From positions 1 to 42,065 of the forward strand of contig JAFTAR010000014.1 of the NCBI GenBank assembly GCA_017455495.1: a stretch of DNA of 42,065 nucleotides, read 5' to 3'. The notes under the pieces were generated by a model. That model made no database searches, was not told the origin of the DNA, and saw nothing but the letters and a program-made list of their open reading frames with translations. Source of the stretch: Prevotella sp. (GTDB taxonomy: Bacteria; Bacteroidota; Bacteroidia; Bacteroidales; Bacteroidaceae). Position numbers and translations under genes: made by a program. This document shows, one piece after another, positions 17,416 through 26,198 of the stretch. The number at the start of each line of letters is the position of its first letter. The first letter of the stretch is position 1.

Positions 17416-20400
17416 TTAGAACTGTATGGTTATGCCGCCGGTGAATGAGCGTGCGCGCGGTGTCTTGGCGCCGTCGGTAACGATGCCCATTGAGCCGTAG
17501 CCCACCTCGGGGTCGGCACCTGAGTACTTAGTGAGGCAGAACAGGTTGTTTGCCGATACGTAGAAGGACAGCTGCGACAGTCCCCACGGGCGAATCACCC
17601 TTGGGTCAAGCGAGTAGCTTATCTGCGTGTAGTTCAGGCGGATGAACGAGCCATCCTCAACAAAGCGGTCGCTGCCCAGCCAGTTATAGCCTGTCTGGCG
17701 GAGGGCACGTGGAATTTCGGTGATGTCGCCCTCAACGCGCCAGCGCCAGTTCACGGCACGGCTCTGGTTGTTGTTGTCGTACATCTTCTCAACCTCCATG
17801 CGGGCGGCATTGATAATCTTGTTGCCGTAGCGGAAGTTGAACTGGTTGTTCCAAGTGATGCGTCCCCAGTGCAGCTTGAAGCCGAAACCGCCGGTGAACT
17901 TTGGCAGCGAAGAGCCTAAATAGACTATGTCAAGCTCGTTTATCTGGCCGTCGCTGTTGATGTCCTCGTAGATGGCATCGCCGCCGCGGAACTGGTAGTT
18001 CACGCTTCCGGCACAGAACATGACGGGCTTAGTCATCTGGTTCTCGTCAAGAACCACTATACCTTTATCGTCGCGGGCCACAGGTGCGTTGGGGCCGCTC
18101 ACGCCGGGAATCTCCTCGGGCGAGTAGTCGCTGTACTGGTAGACACCCTTGTAGCGGAAGCCGTAGATGCTGCCCAGGGCCGTGTTGAGTTCCACGCGGC
18201 TCAGGTAGGTGCCGTTGGCGCGGTTGTACTCGTGGTTGAGGCTGGCCAGACAGGTCTCGTCCATGGCGGTAATCTGGTTCTTGTTGTTGGCAAACGTGAT
18301 GTTGAAGTCGGCGCTGAACTTGCCTGCCTTTATTATCTCGTTGCCGTTGAGGTTGAACTCCCAGCCAACGTTTTTCATGTTGCCCACATTCTGATAGGCC
18401 AGTGAGGTATAGCCGCTGCTGGTGGGTATGCCTCGGCTGGCCATAAGCAGGTCGGTGGTGTACTGCCAGTACATTTCCACGTTACCGGTAATCTTGTCGT
18501 TGAAGAATCCGAAGTCGGCACCTATGTTGTAGGTTTCCTTCTGCTCCCACTTCAGGTTCTTAAGCTGAATGTTTACCGGATAGACAGAGCCGTTGCCCAT
18601 GTATCCGCTTCCATTGCGGTACTTGCTGAAATACAGGCCCTCAGCTCCTGGCTGGCGGCCCACGATGCCCCAGCCTGGGCGGATTGACAGCATGGAGACG
18701 AAGGGCAGGGCCTCGTGGAACCAAGGCTCCTTGCTTATGTTCCAGCGGAGCGACACGGCGGGGAAGTTACCCCAGCGCTGGTTGGCGCCAAACTTGGTGC
18801 TGCCGTCGCGGCGGACGCTGAAGTCAACCATGTAGCGGCCTTTGTAGGCGTAGTGGGCTGAGTATGTGAAGTAGATGGAGCGCCACTGTCCGCTGCTGGT
18901 TGAGGTGTTGTAGACGATACCCTCTGCTGCGGTGCTCTGGATGTCGCCCGACGGTGTGCCCCAGGTCACGGTGTTCTGCGACGATGAGTTGCCGCTGGTG
19001 AGCTGGCCGCGCAGCATCATGGTAAGCGAGTGGTCCTCGTTCTTGAAGTGGGGCGTGAAGGTCAGCGTGTGGGTGGTGGTAACGCCTAAGCTCTTCGAGG
19101 CATCGGCCACCGTGCGGTTGGCACTTGACTGGTGGTTGCTGGTCTCAGGGTCGTTCCAGCCTGTGGTGCTCAGCGAGAGCGGCATGAACTCGTCGTTGTA
19201 GCGGTTGAAGATGTTGAACACCACCTTGCCCTCGTAGTTAAGGCGCGTCTTGTTGGCATCGGTGCCAAGCAGGTCGTAGCGCAGCTTGAACTCAGGGGTG
19301 ATGTTGTAGCTGGTTTCGTTGTTCTTGGCCAGATATGCCAGTGCCACGGGGTTCTTGTAGTTCAGCTGGTCGCGCAGTGCCGAGTTTACAGTGGGCAACA
19401 TTGAGTAGTAGTCGTCCTGGTCAATGCCGTTCCTGTCCTGTTCGAAGACAGAGAGGTTTGGCATGCGCACGTAGGCAATGGCCAGCAAGTCGCCTGCATT
19501 CTTGTGGTTCTTGGTGTAGGTAAGGGCGATGTTGGTCTCAATCTTGATGCGGTCGCTCACGAAGTAGTCAAGGTTCACGCGCGAGGTGAAGCGGTCGAGC
19601 CTCTGCTCAATGATTGAGCCTGTCTCGTGGTCGTAGCCGGCGCCGATGCGGAAGTGGGCCTTCTCACCGCCGCCGCTGAGAGCCAGGTAGTGGTTCTGGC
19701 GCCAGCCCGTCTTCTTAACCTCCTTCAGCCAGTCGGTGTTGTTGTTGTACATCTCGTACTCGGGGAACGAGGGGTTGTAGTTCAGCTCCGGGATGTTGCT
19801 GGCCACGTCGCTCATGGCGGGGTTGAAGTACTCCTCCTTGAGCAGCATGGTGTACTCGTCGCCGTTGAGCAGGCGGTAGCCGTTGGGCTGGTAGGTGCCT
19901 GTCAGGCGGAAACTGTAGTTCACTCGGGTCTTGCCGCGTGTGCCGCGCTTGGTCTTGATTTCGATAACGCCGTTAGAGCCTTGCGAACCCCAGATGGCGG
20001 TGGCGGCAGCGTCCTTGAGCACGCTGATGCTCTCAATGTCCTCTGGGTTCACGTTGAGCAGCTCGGCAAATTTCTCTTCGTTGGCCGAGGAGAAGTCGAA
20101 GTCGTTGGTGTTGGTCTCCCAGACGTTTCCGTCAACCACGATGAGCGGCTCGGAGTTGCCGTTGATACTTGACACACCGCGCAGGCGCATGCTGGTGCCG
20201 CTGCCCAGGTTACCGCTGTTGGCCACGATGTCAAGGCCGGCGATACGTCCCTGCAGGGCTTCGTCGACGGTGGTTATTGAGAGGCCCTCGAACTCAGCCA
20301 TGTTTATGCTTTGCTGTGCGGTTGAAATCTCGTCCACGGGAATGGAGAGGCCGCTGCCGCCTGAGCGCTTGCGCGAGGTCACGGTAACCTCCTGAATCTG

Positions 20401-20739
20401 GGTGGCGTCCTGAAGCGTGATGTTGAAGTGAGTCTTGTTGAAAGGCAAAATCACGGTTCTGCAGCCCACGTAGGTGATGCGCAGCTTGTCGCGGGGATTC
20501 TTCAGGCGGAACGAGAAGTTACCGCTCATGTCGGTCACGGCCGATGCCACGATACGGTTTGAGGCGTCTATCTCCACAACGTTGGCCATCATGACCGGGC
20601 CGTAGGCATCGTTCACGGTGCCGCTGATGATGTCGCCGGTCTGCTGTGCCGCTGCGTGGCTGAAGAATAGAGAGGAAATAATAAATAACAAACCCTTTGG
20701 CCTGAGGCATTTGGTAAGGATATTATGCTTTGTTTTCAT
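17416..20739 (-). CDS. SusC/RagA-family TonB-dependent channel (first)
   Basis: 1,107 residues. A signal peptide ending SHAAAQQ is followed by a regulatory-like domain (ISGTVNDAYGPVMMANVVEID, about 36-115), a TonB-box-like EVTVTSRKRS near 120, a canonical plug (LRGVSSINGNSEPLIVVDG; SISVLKDAAATAIWGSQGSNGVIEIKTKRG) and a barrel ending in SFTGGITIQF. All SusC hallmarks are present, unlike the second copy. It lies 37 bases after the first FAS1 gene and 81 before its SusD partner. The SusCD pair imports ligand across the outer membrane using TonB energy. The substrate cannot be deduced: the operon contains no glycoside hydrolase, peptidase or lyase. Confidence 0.96.
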   Translation of the reverse strand: MKTKHNILTKCLRPKGLLFIISSLFFSHAAAQQTGDIISGTVNDAYGPVMMANVVEIDASNRIVASAVTDMSGNFSFRLKNPRDKLRITYVGCRTVILPFNKTHFNITLQDATQIQEVTVTSRKRSGGSGLSIPVDEISTAQQSINMAEFEGLSITTVDEALQGRIAGLDIVANSGNLGSGTSMRLRGVSSINGNSEPLIVVDGNVWETNTNDFDFSSANEEKFAELLNVNPEDIESISVLKDAAATAIWGSQGSNGVIEIKTKRGTRGKTRVNYSFRLTGTYQPNGYRLLNGDEYTMLLKEEYFNPAMSDVASNIPELNYNPSFPEYEMYNNNTDWLKEVKKTGWRQNHYLALSGGGEKAHFRIGAGYDHETGSIIEQRLDRFTSRVNLDYFVSDRIKIETNIALTYTKNHKNAGDLLAIAYVRMPNLSVFEQDRNGIDQDDYYSMLPTVNSALRDQLNYKNPVALAYLAKNNETSYNITPEFKLRYDLLGTDANKTRLNYEGKVVFNIFNRYNDEFMPLSLSTTGWNDPETSNHQSSANRTVADASKSLGVTTTHTLTFTPHFKNEDHSLTMMLRGQLTSGNSSSQNTVTWGTPSGDIQSTAAEGIVYNTSTSSGQWRSIYFTYSAHYAYKGRYMVDFSVRRDGSTKFGANQRWGNFPAVSLRWNISKEPWFHEALPFVSMLSIRPGWGIVGRQPGAEGLYFSKYRNGSGYMGNGSVYPVNIQLKNLKWEQKETYNIGADFGFFNDKITGNVEMYWQYTTDLLMASRGIPTSSGYTSLAYQNVGNMKNVGWEFNLNGNEIIKAGKFSADFNITFANNKNQITAMDETCLASLNHEYNRANGTYLSRVELNTALGSIYGFRYKGVYQYSDYSPEEIPGVSGPNAPVARDDKGIVVLDENQMTKPVMFCAGSVNYQFRGGDAIYEDINSDGQINELDIVYLGSSLPKFTGGFGFKLHWGRITWNNQFNFRYGNKIINAARMEVEKMYDNNNQSRAVNWRWRVEGDITEIPRALRQTGYNWLGSDRFVEDGSFIRLNYTQISYSLDPRVIRPWGLSQLSFYVSANNLFCLTKYSGADPEVGYGSMGIVTDGAKTPRARSFTGGITIQF

Positions 20740-20773
20740 ATACTCTGCGAAATTATTATTTGTTATTTATTAT
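20678..20773 (-). repeat. AT-rich inverted repeat bracketing the first susC start
   Basis: ATAATAAATAACAAA at 20678-20692, in signal-peptide codons, is the perfect reverse complement of TTTGTTATTTATTAT at 20759-20773, in the leader. The 66-base interior contains the ATG at 20737-20739. The layout matches the second susC, although the base sequence of the arms differs. Confidence 0.65.
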
Positions 20774-20776
20774 AGG

Positions 20777-23326
20777 TTACTTAAGCGAAGCGCTAATCAT
20801 CAGTGGTCCGTCAATGAGGTGTATGACGGCTGACGAGCTTGTCTCTATCAACGTGGCACTCCTGGCATCGGAAGTGTTGTACTGGAACTCGCGTGCCATG
20901 AGGTTGAAGAGCTGTGGGTTGGAGGTTACCACGTGGCGCTGGTTGCCGGTATTGTCACGCAGTGTGATGCCGGTATCGGTGAGGGTGGCGCTGACGCGGT
21001 AGAAGCGCTCTGTTGCAGGGTCGATGACGGCTGTCTCGAAGTCGCCTTGCTCTTCCTTGGCTCCAATGAAGAGAGCATTATCCTGAATGTGGTATTTCAG
21101 GAAGTTCATAATCTTGAGCGAATCCTGAGTCTTCTGTGTCAGGTTGCCTGCTTCCTCAAGGGCTTCCACCTGCTCCCATGTGGGCAGTGTGCCGTTGCTC
21201 TGCAGCTGCTCAATGCTCTCGTTGGTGGGCACGTAGATAGAATAGTGGTAGGTGTTGAGGGTTGAGATGTTCTGGCCTGCCGTGGCATAGCGCTTGTTGT
21301 GCTGTATCTCAAAGAGTCCGCTGCCGTCCATGAGTTCCAGGAACTTCGAGAACTCCTCATGCTCGGCCAGCACGTCGCGCACTGTCTTTCGTGTGGTAAG
21401 GATAGGCTCTGCTTCCAGTATGTAGCTCTTGCCGTTGCCGCCCTGAGTCTGGTCGTAGATGGAATAAATCCTCTGCGGCTGGCTCTCATTGGCCTGGTAG
21501 CTGCCCTCCACAGTCATGCCGGCTATGCCCTGCGTGGCGTTGGCAACACGAATCTCGGTGCCGCCCTTGGTGCGGTAGTAGGTGTGGCCGTCCTCCACAT
21601 TGCCAATGACGATGTGGGTGTCAAGGATGTCCTTGAGGCGGTTGCGAATGGTGTTATAGTCGTTAACTCGCCCTACGCTGTCAAGAACCTCGCCGGTAGC
21701 AGTGTCGTAGTTCCAGAGGCTGGCCCACACGCGGTCCTGCTTGTTCACCTTTGTGGGGTCGTAGTGGAAGCGCATAATCTGCGTATGCGCCTTGCCGTAT
21801 GAACAGGGGTCGACATACTGCAGCATGGACTCGTTTGTAGGGATGAAGAAGCTGTAGTATGCGTTGAGCGAATTCAGGTAGACGTTGTACTGCAGCTGCT
21901 CAATGCCCCAGTAGAGAATGTTCATGGTCTCGTTGATGAGTGCAGGGAAGCTTACGCTGACGTATGCAGTGGGGGAATAGACGCGGTTGGTGAGGTAGAT
22001 GGCTCCGTTGCAGCACAGCCACACGCTGTCAATGGCCTCGGCAGTGACGCCCATGGGGTCGTTGGCATCGTTGAGGATGGTGTTGAACTTCGACGGCACG
22101 CTGCCTATGAAGGATGAGAGCATGTTGTTGTTGATGAGCTTCGATATAACATCGTCGGGCACGCGGTCCCAGGTGCCGTAGTAGTCGCGCAGAACGCGTC
22201 CGGCCCCCTCGTTCCAGTATTCCTCAAGGGCTGCGTTGCTGGGCACCATCATCACGGCCATGTCGCGCTGCATGGCGGTGTTGCCGCTCTGGTCGTTAAG
22301 GCCTGCATAGTAGGCGTTCCACTCGGGGTCGTACTTCAGCAAGCCGTTCACGGGGCCGCGGTCGGGGGTGGTGTTGAGGATGCGGCCGCCCTGCGACTTC
22401 TCGGAGAAGAAGCGCTTCTGGAACACGGTGTCCACCTGTGTCTCGTACAGATAATTATACTGTGTGGTGGTAGCCTGGTCAAGAGGGTAGGGGGCGCAGA
22501 AACGCTCTATGAAGCCATTCCACATAGAGGTGTTTGGCTTCTGGTTTATCAGCTCGGCCATGTTTGGCAGCGGGGTGATTACCTCTTCCATGCGGTGTAT
22601 GAAGCCGTTGGAGCACTTTATGTTCGGCTCGGCCACCTGCACGCCGTTTATGCTGGCATCGCCGGCCTGGCGGTTGGTGGTGTGGTTGTAGATGAAGTCA
22701 TAGTCGGCATTGGTGATGCGCTTGTTCACGAGTTGCTTCTCAATGAACTGCACCAGGGGCACGGTGGTGTTGTCGGTCATGCACACCATGGGCAGGCCCG
22801 ACTCGCGGTAGCGGTTCCAGTATCTGTTCTGCGGCATCTGGCCGGGCTGAAGCACCGTGACGCTGTCGTAGGGAGTGCTTGAGGCAAAGCGCCTCATGGC
22901 CTCGCCCTCGCGTGGCGGGTTGCCCTCCACGCTTGGCAGGCTGCCAAGCTGCATGGAGTTGTCCATCATGCTGCCAAAGAGGAGCAGGCGTTTCTGGGAT
23001 AGAGTCAGCTCGTCGTAGCTGCTCACTCCCCACGTGTTGTTGCGGAAGAACCTGTCGTAGGCCGCATCATCGGCCACAAACAGAGTCTTTGATCCCGTCT
23101 TGGCCAGCACTTCGTGGTAGCCAAGGTCGTCAATCATGCGCACGGTGTTGGTGAAAGAGCCCTGGTCGCTGAGCCAGCTGTAGATGCTCGAACCCCATCC
23201 GGGAGGTGTGGTCTCATCGAGGTCGTACTGCTGGCAGGAGCCAAACAGGGCGGCAACACCAATGAGCACCACGCCGGCAGTCTTCAGCCTGCCGTGCCTT
23301 GATTGGAATCTTCTTGTGGTTTTCAT
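20777..23326 (-). CDS. Multi-FAS1 domain lipoprotein, first gene of operon
   Basis: 849 residues with the lipidated Cys at 31 (LFGSCQQYD). At least three fasciclin-like units are visible: about 45-255 (KTLFVADDAAYDRFF ... NGFIHRMEEVITPL), a middle unit of about 255-590 (AVMMVPSNAALEEYW; YSFFIPTNESMLQYVD) and about 660-845 (YSIYVPTNESIEQL ... SSAVIHLIDGPL). Its signal peptide is unrelated to the repeated cassette of the downstream lipoproteins. It is preceded by a -7 promoter box at 23386-23393, so it heads the operon. It is probably a surface-exposed binding or adhesion lipoprotein. The large size and the divergence of the units make domain borders approximate. Confidence 0.85.
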   Translation of the reverse strand: MKTTRRFQSRHGRLKTAGVVLIGVAALFGSCQQYDLDETTPPGWGSSIYSWLSDQGSFTNTVRMIDDLGYHEVLAKTGSKTLFVADDAAYDRFFRNNTWGVSSYDELTLSQKRLLLFGSMMDNSMQLGSLPSVEGNPPREGEAMRRFASSTPYDSVTVLQPGQMPQNRYWNRYRESGLPMVCMTDNTTVPLVQFIEKQLVNKRITNADYDFIYNHTTNRQAGDASINGVQVAEPNIKCSNGFIHRMEEVITPLPNMAELINQKPNTSMWNGFIERFCAPYPLDQATTTQYNYLYETQVDTVFQKRFFSEKSQGGRILNTTPDRGPVNGLLKYDPEWNAYYAGLNDQSGNTAMQRDMAVMMVPSNAALEEYWNEGAGRVLRDYYGTWDRVPDDVISKLINNNMLSSFIGSVPSKFNTILNDANDPMGVTAEAIDSVWLCCNGAIYLTNRVYSPTAYVSVSFPALINETMNILYWGIEQLQYNVYLNSLNAYYSFFIPTNESMLQYVDPCSYGKAHTQIMRFHYDPTKVNKQDRVWASLWNYDTATGEVLDSVGRVNDYNTIRNRLKDILDTHIVIGNVEDGHTYYRTKGGTEIRVANATQGIAGMTVEGSYQANESQPQRIYSIYDQTQGGNGKSYILEAEPILTTRKTVRDVLAEHEEFSKFLELMDGSGLFEIQHNKRYATAGQNISTLNTYHYSIYVPTNESIEQLQSNGTLPTWEQVEALEEAGNLTQKTQDSLKIMNFLKYHIQDNALFIGAKEEQGDFETAVIDPATERFYRVSATLTDTGITLRDNTGNQRHVVTSNPQLFNLMAREFQYNTSDARSATLIETSSSAVIHLIDGPLMISASLK

Positions 23327-23385
23327 TGTGATTTTTTTGGGTTATGTTTTTATGTTTGCTATTTGTTTTCACCTGAATTACGTTG

Positions 23386-23393
23386 CAAAGGTA
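23386..23393 (-). promoter_or_regulatory. -7 box of the FAS1-SusCD operon
   Basis: Minus-strand TACCTTTG fits TAnnTTTG and is 60 bases upstream of the first operon ATG (23326). No good -33 element is seen, which would suit an activator-dependent promoter such as one driven by the HTCS. Confidence 0.6.
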
Positions 23394-23501
23394 GCCACTT
23401 TCCGCGCATTATATATTATCACACGTTTACTCCGCTTTTCTGTTTGTGCAGGCTATGTCTCAATTGCTTTTCTTTTTGTCTCATGCCAGCTTACAACGCA
23501 T

Positions 23502-23536
23502 TGAGACCGGCCCATGCTGTGCATGAGCCGGCCTCA
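23502..23536. terminator. GC-rich 16-bp hairpin
   Basis: TGAGACCGGCCCATGC (23502-23517) pairs with GCATGAGCCGGCCTCA (23521-23536) across a 3-base loop, with two mismatches. It lies 23 bases beyond the stop of the OmpA-family gene and ahead of the operon promoter. The minus-strand U-run is weak, so termination is likely but not certain. Confidence 0.6.
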
Positions 23537-23558
23537 GTGGCTTTATTATAATAATGTG

Positions 23559-24416
23559 TTATTCCTGAGTGGCGGGAGCCTCGCCAATAAGCTCCATGAA
23601 CTCGTCGAGCTTAGGCGTGATGATGATCTGTGTGCGGCGGTTGCGCTGACGACCCACCTCGGTGTCGTTGGGCTGCAGGGGGTTGTACTCGCCACGTCCG
23701 CCGGCAGTGAGGCGCTTCGGGTCTACGCCGTAGGTGTTCTGCAGTTCCTGTACCACACTTGAGGCACGCAGACAGGAGAGGTCCCAGTTGTTGCGGATGT
23801 TCTGGCGCGAGATGGGCACATCGTCGGTGTTGCCCTCGATGAGCACGTCGTAGTCGCTGTAGTCAATGATAATCTTGGCTATCTTCGACAGCGTCTCGGC
23901 AGCACGCGGGTTGATGTCGTAGCCGCCGCTCTGGAACAGCATGTTGTCGGCCAGCGAGATGTATACCACGCCCTTGAGCACCTGCACGTCAACCTCGCGC
24001 AGCTCCTCGCGTGACAGCGAGCGGGTGAGGTTGTTCGTGAGCACCATGTTCAGCGAGTCGCTCTTCGACTTCACCTCAACCAGGTGGCGAATGTACTGGT
24101 TCGACTCGTTGATCTGGTCCACCAGCTTCTCTATTGAGATGTTGTTCTGCGAGGCGTTGGCCAGGCTCTGGTTCAGGGTCTGCTGCAGATTGTTGTACGA
24201 CTCCTGAGCGGCGGCCAGTGCCCTGCGCTGCTGCTCCACCTGCTCCTCAAGGCTGGCAATGCGGGCATTCTTGCCTGCCAGGTCCTCGCGGGTGGTCTGC
24301 AGGTTATTGGTGAGAGTGGTATTCTGCTCGCGGCAGCTCAGCAGTTCCTTCTTCGATGCGCAGCTGCTCATCAGCATGGCGGCTGCGAGTGTGATAAACA
24401 GTAGGTTCTTTTTCAT
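23559..24416 (-). CDS. OmpA-family peptidoglycan-associated lipoprotein
   Basis: 285 residues starting at the ATG at 24416. A lipoprotein signal has Cys19 (LMSSCASKK). A coiled-coil region (about 28-120, rich in E, Q, N and L) comes next, then a C-terminal OmpA/MotB domain (about 145-270) with IEGNTDDVPIS, NWDLSCLRASSVVQEL, LTAGGRGEYNPL and RNRRTQIIITP. Such proteins anchor the outer membrane to peptidoglycan through the Asp and Arg of the OmpA domain. It has its own promoter box (24449-24456), divergent from the BACON/TIR unit, and is not obviously part of the neighbouring uptake operon. Confidence 0.92.
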   Translation of the reverse strand: MKKNLLFITLAAAMLMSSCASKKELLSCREQNTTLTNNLQTTREDLAGKNARIASLEEQVEQQRRALAAAQESYNNLQQTLNQSLANASQNNISIEKLVDQINESNQYIRHLVEVKSKSDSLNMVLTNNLTRSLSREELREVDVQVLKGVVYISLADNMLFQSGGYDINPRAAETLSKIAKIIIDYSDYDVLIEGNTDDVPISRQNIRNNWDLSCLRASSVVQELQNTYGVDPKRLTAGGRGEYNPLQPNDTEVGRQRNRRTQIIITPKLDEFMELIGEAPATQE

Positions 24417-24448
24417 AATTGTCATTCGGTTTGTGAATAATTCAGTTG

Positions 24449-24456
24449 CAAATTTA
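24449..24456 (-). promoter_or_regulatory. -7 box of the OmpA-family gene
   Basis: Minus-strand TAAATTTG fits TAnnTTTG, 33 bases upstream of the ATG at 24416. Confidence 0.55.
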
Positions 24457-24549
24457 CTTACTTGACGTCAAACTGACACAGAAAGTAACATTTAATTATG
24501 GAAATTTAAGCACCCGCGCTTCTCATTTAAATAAAATTAGAGCAAAAGC

Positions 24550-24580
24550 TTGGCCGTTAGCGTTTTTATTTGTAACTTTG
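24550..24580 (+). promoter_or_regulatory. Promoter of the BACON-TIR unit
   Basis: TTG at 24550-24552, then 20 bases, then TAACTTTG at 24573-24580. This is the complete Bacteroidetes -33/-7 arrangement with standard spacing, 30 bases ahead of the ATG at 24610, and it decides that start over the upstream in-frame one. Confidence 0.7.
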
Positions 24581-24609
24581 CGCCGTTAGTCAAGAAAGAA
24601 CCTTCCACT

Positions 24610-24993
24610 ATGAAAAAGAAACCTAACTTCAGCCTGCCACGGCGCATGGCCGCGAAGGTGCTCACGTTGCTGGGCTTCAGCTCGTCGTTTGTGTTCATGG
24701 CCTGCTACGGCGTGCCGCCCACGGAGTATCGCTTTGAAGTGTTTCCCGGCGACCTCGTGCTTGATGCCGATGAGGGGTCGGAGGCAGAGCTCACCGTCTA
24801 TACCGACGGCGACTGGGCAGCCACGGCAGTGCCCTCGTTTGTAAGCCTGTCTGACAGCAGCGGCGCGGGACCGAGCGTGGTGACAGTGCGCACCACGGGC
24901 GACAACCACGGCAGTGCCCCTGCAGACAGCGTCATCGTGCTCGAGGCCGACGGTGAAAGGCTTGAAGTGCCTGTGGCCCAGAATTACAAGTAG
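24610..24993 (+). CDS. Small lipoprotein with BACON-like domain
   Basis: 127 residues. After a short basic N-terminus and hydrophobic stretch, the lipidated Cys is at 32 (FVFMACYGVPPTEY). From about residue 45 to the end there is one beta-sandwich resembling BACON: GSEAELTVYTDGDWAATAVPS, the SDSSGAGPSVVTVRT turn and a final LEVPVAQN. BACON domains are found in Bacteroidetes surface and periplasmic proteins, often with carbohydrate or mucin binding proposed. The CYGVPPTEY start also recalls the small lipoproteins of the radical-SAM/lipoprotein families, but no radical SAM gene is next to it. The stop is 10 bases before the TIR gene start, so the two are probably co-translated. Confidence 0.75.
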   Translation: MKKKPNFSLPRRMAAKVLTLLGFSSSFVFMACYGVPPTEYRFEVFPGDLVLDADEGSEAELTVYTDGDWAATAVPSFVSLSDSSGAGPSVVTVRTTGDNHGSAPADSVIVLEADGERLEVPVAQNYK

Positions 24994-25003
24994 TTTCTGA
25001 GCA

Positions 25004-26152
25004 ATGGAGAACAGGTACAAGTATTTTGCCTTTATAAGCTATAACTCCAAGGACACGGCGTGGGGCAAGCGCGTGCAGCGCAAGCTTGAGAACTACCGCA
25101 TGCCGGCCACGCTGTGCAGTGAGCACGGCTGGGAGCGCAAACCCATAAAGCCCGTATTCTTTGCTCCTACCGACATACAGCCCGGCGGCCTTACTGCCGA
25201 GTTGCAGGACCGGCTGCGTGCGTCGAGGAACCTGGTCGTCATCTGCTCGCCGAACTCTGCCCGTTCGCAGTGGGTGGGCAAGGAGATAGAGTACTTCCAC
25301 AGCCTGGGCCGCACGAAGGACATCCATTTCTTCATCGTTGACGGACAGCCACACAGCGGCGACCCCGACACAGAGTGCTTCAACCCCGTCGTTGACACCC
25401 TCGGACTGCCGGAGATACTGGGAGCCAACATTCACGAGAAGAACTACCGCTGGCCGTGGCTCAACCGCGAGAGGGCCTACGTGCAGTTGGTGACGAAGCT
25501 GCTTGGCGTGGAGTTCGACAGCATCTGGCAGCGCCACCGCCGCATGCTGCGTCGCCGCATTGCCCTTTGGACCTTAGGCATCGTGGCTGTAATAGCGGCA
25601 CTGGTGGCTGTGTGGAGGGCAAGCGTGCCGTTTGAGGCAGAGGTGACGCTTACCGAGGCCTCTGTCAGGAACGACAGCCTGCCGCCGATGAAGCAGGCCG
25701 TGGTGACGCTGACTCTTGACAACGAGACGAAGAGCGACACCGTCCATTCGCTCTCCGACGTGGCCATGCTGCGCAACATTCCCCATCGCTTCCTGGGCAG
25801 GCAGGCAAATATCAGCGTTGCCTGCCAGGACACGAACGGCCTGCAGCAGTACCTGCCATTAGACACCACCGTCACGCTGGGCCGCAATGTCACTCTCAGC
25901 CTCAGGCGCGATGAGAGCCTTTACGGCACCATACGCTTCATGCTGTGGAGTGCCAACACCGAGCGGGTGTTCCCCGGCGAGGATGTCACTGTGGGCGGCA
26001 TACCTGCAACGAGCGATGCCGAAGGCCGTGTCGTAATGACCATCCCGCTGGAGCAGCAGCGAACGCAATACCTCGTCACCTCCCCGCTACCACTCATTGA
26101 CAACTATATCGGAGTGCCTCACCAGGAGGGAACTGTCATCCTCGTAGAGTAA
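25004..26152 (+). CDS. Membrane-anchored TIR-domain protein
   Basis: 382 residues. An N-terminal TIR domain (about 1-170) opens with YFAFISYNSKD (box 1), has FFAPTDIQP in the BB-loop position and SQWVGKEIEYF containing Glu94, the position expected for the NAD-cleaving glutamate of catalytic TIR domains. One membrane helix (about 186-205) follows a basic stretch (RHRRMLRRR), which predicts the TIR domain in the cytosol and the C-terminal 175 residues outside the inner membrane. That part is beta-rich, with two units (VTLTLDNETKSDTVHSLSD; DVTVGGIPATSDAEGRV) of regulatory-like character. TIR domains in bacteria can degrade NAD in defence or act as scaffolds. Which applies here is unknown; no effector, cyclase or STING-like partner is nearby. 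The adjacent BACON lipoprotein is the natural candidate partner. Confidence 0.85.
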   Translation: MENRYKYFAFISYNSKDTAWGKRVQRKLENYRMPATLCSEHGWERKPIKPVFFAPTDIQPGGLTAELQDRLRASRNLVVICSPNSARSQWVGKEIEYFHSLGRTKDIHFFIVDGQPHSGDPDTECFNPVVDTLGLPEILGANIHEKNYRWPWLNRERAYVQLVTKLLGVEFDSIWQRHRRMLRRRIALWTLGIVAVIAALVAVWRASVPFEAEVTLTEASVRNDSLPPMKQAVVTLTLDNETKSDTVHSLSDVAMLRNIPHRFLGRQANISVACQDTNGLQQYLPLDTTVTLGRNVTLSLRRDESLYGTIRFMLWSANTERVFPGEDVTVGGIPATSDAEGRVVMTIPLEQQRTQYLVTSPLPLIDNYIGVPHQEGTVILVE

Positions 26153-26198
26153 AAGTTTACATACGGAAAAGAACTTGAATAAATGTAACAAAGTAATT

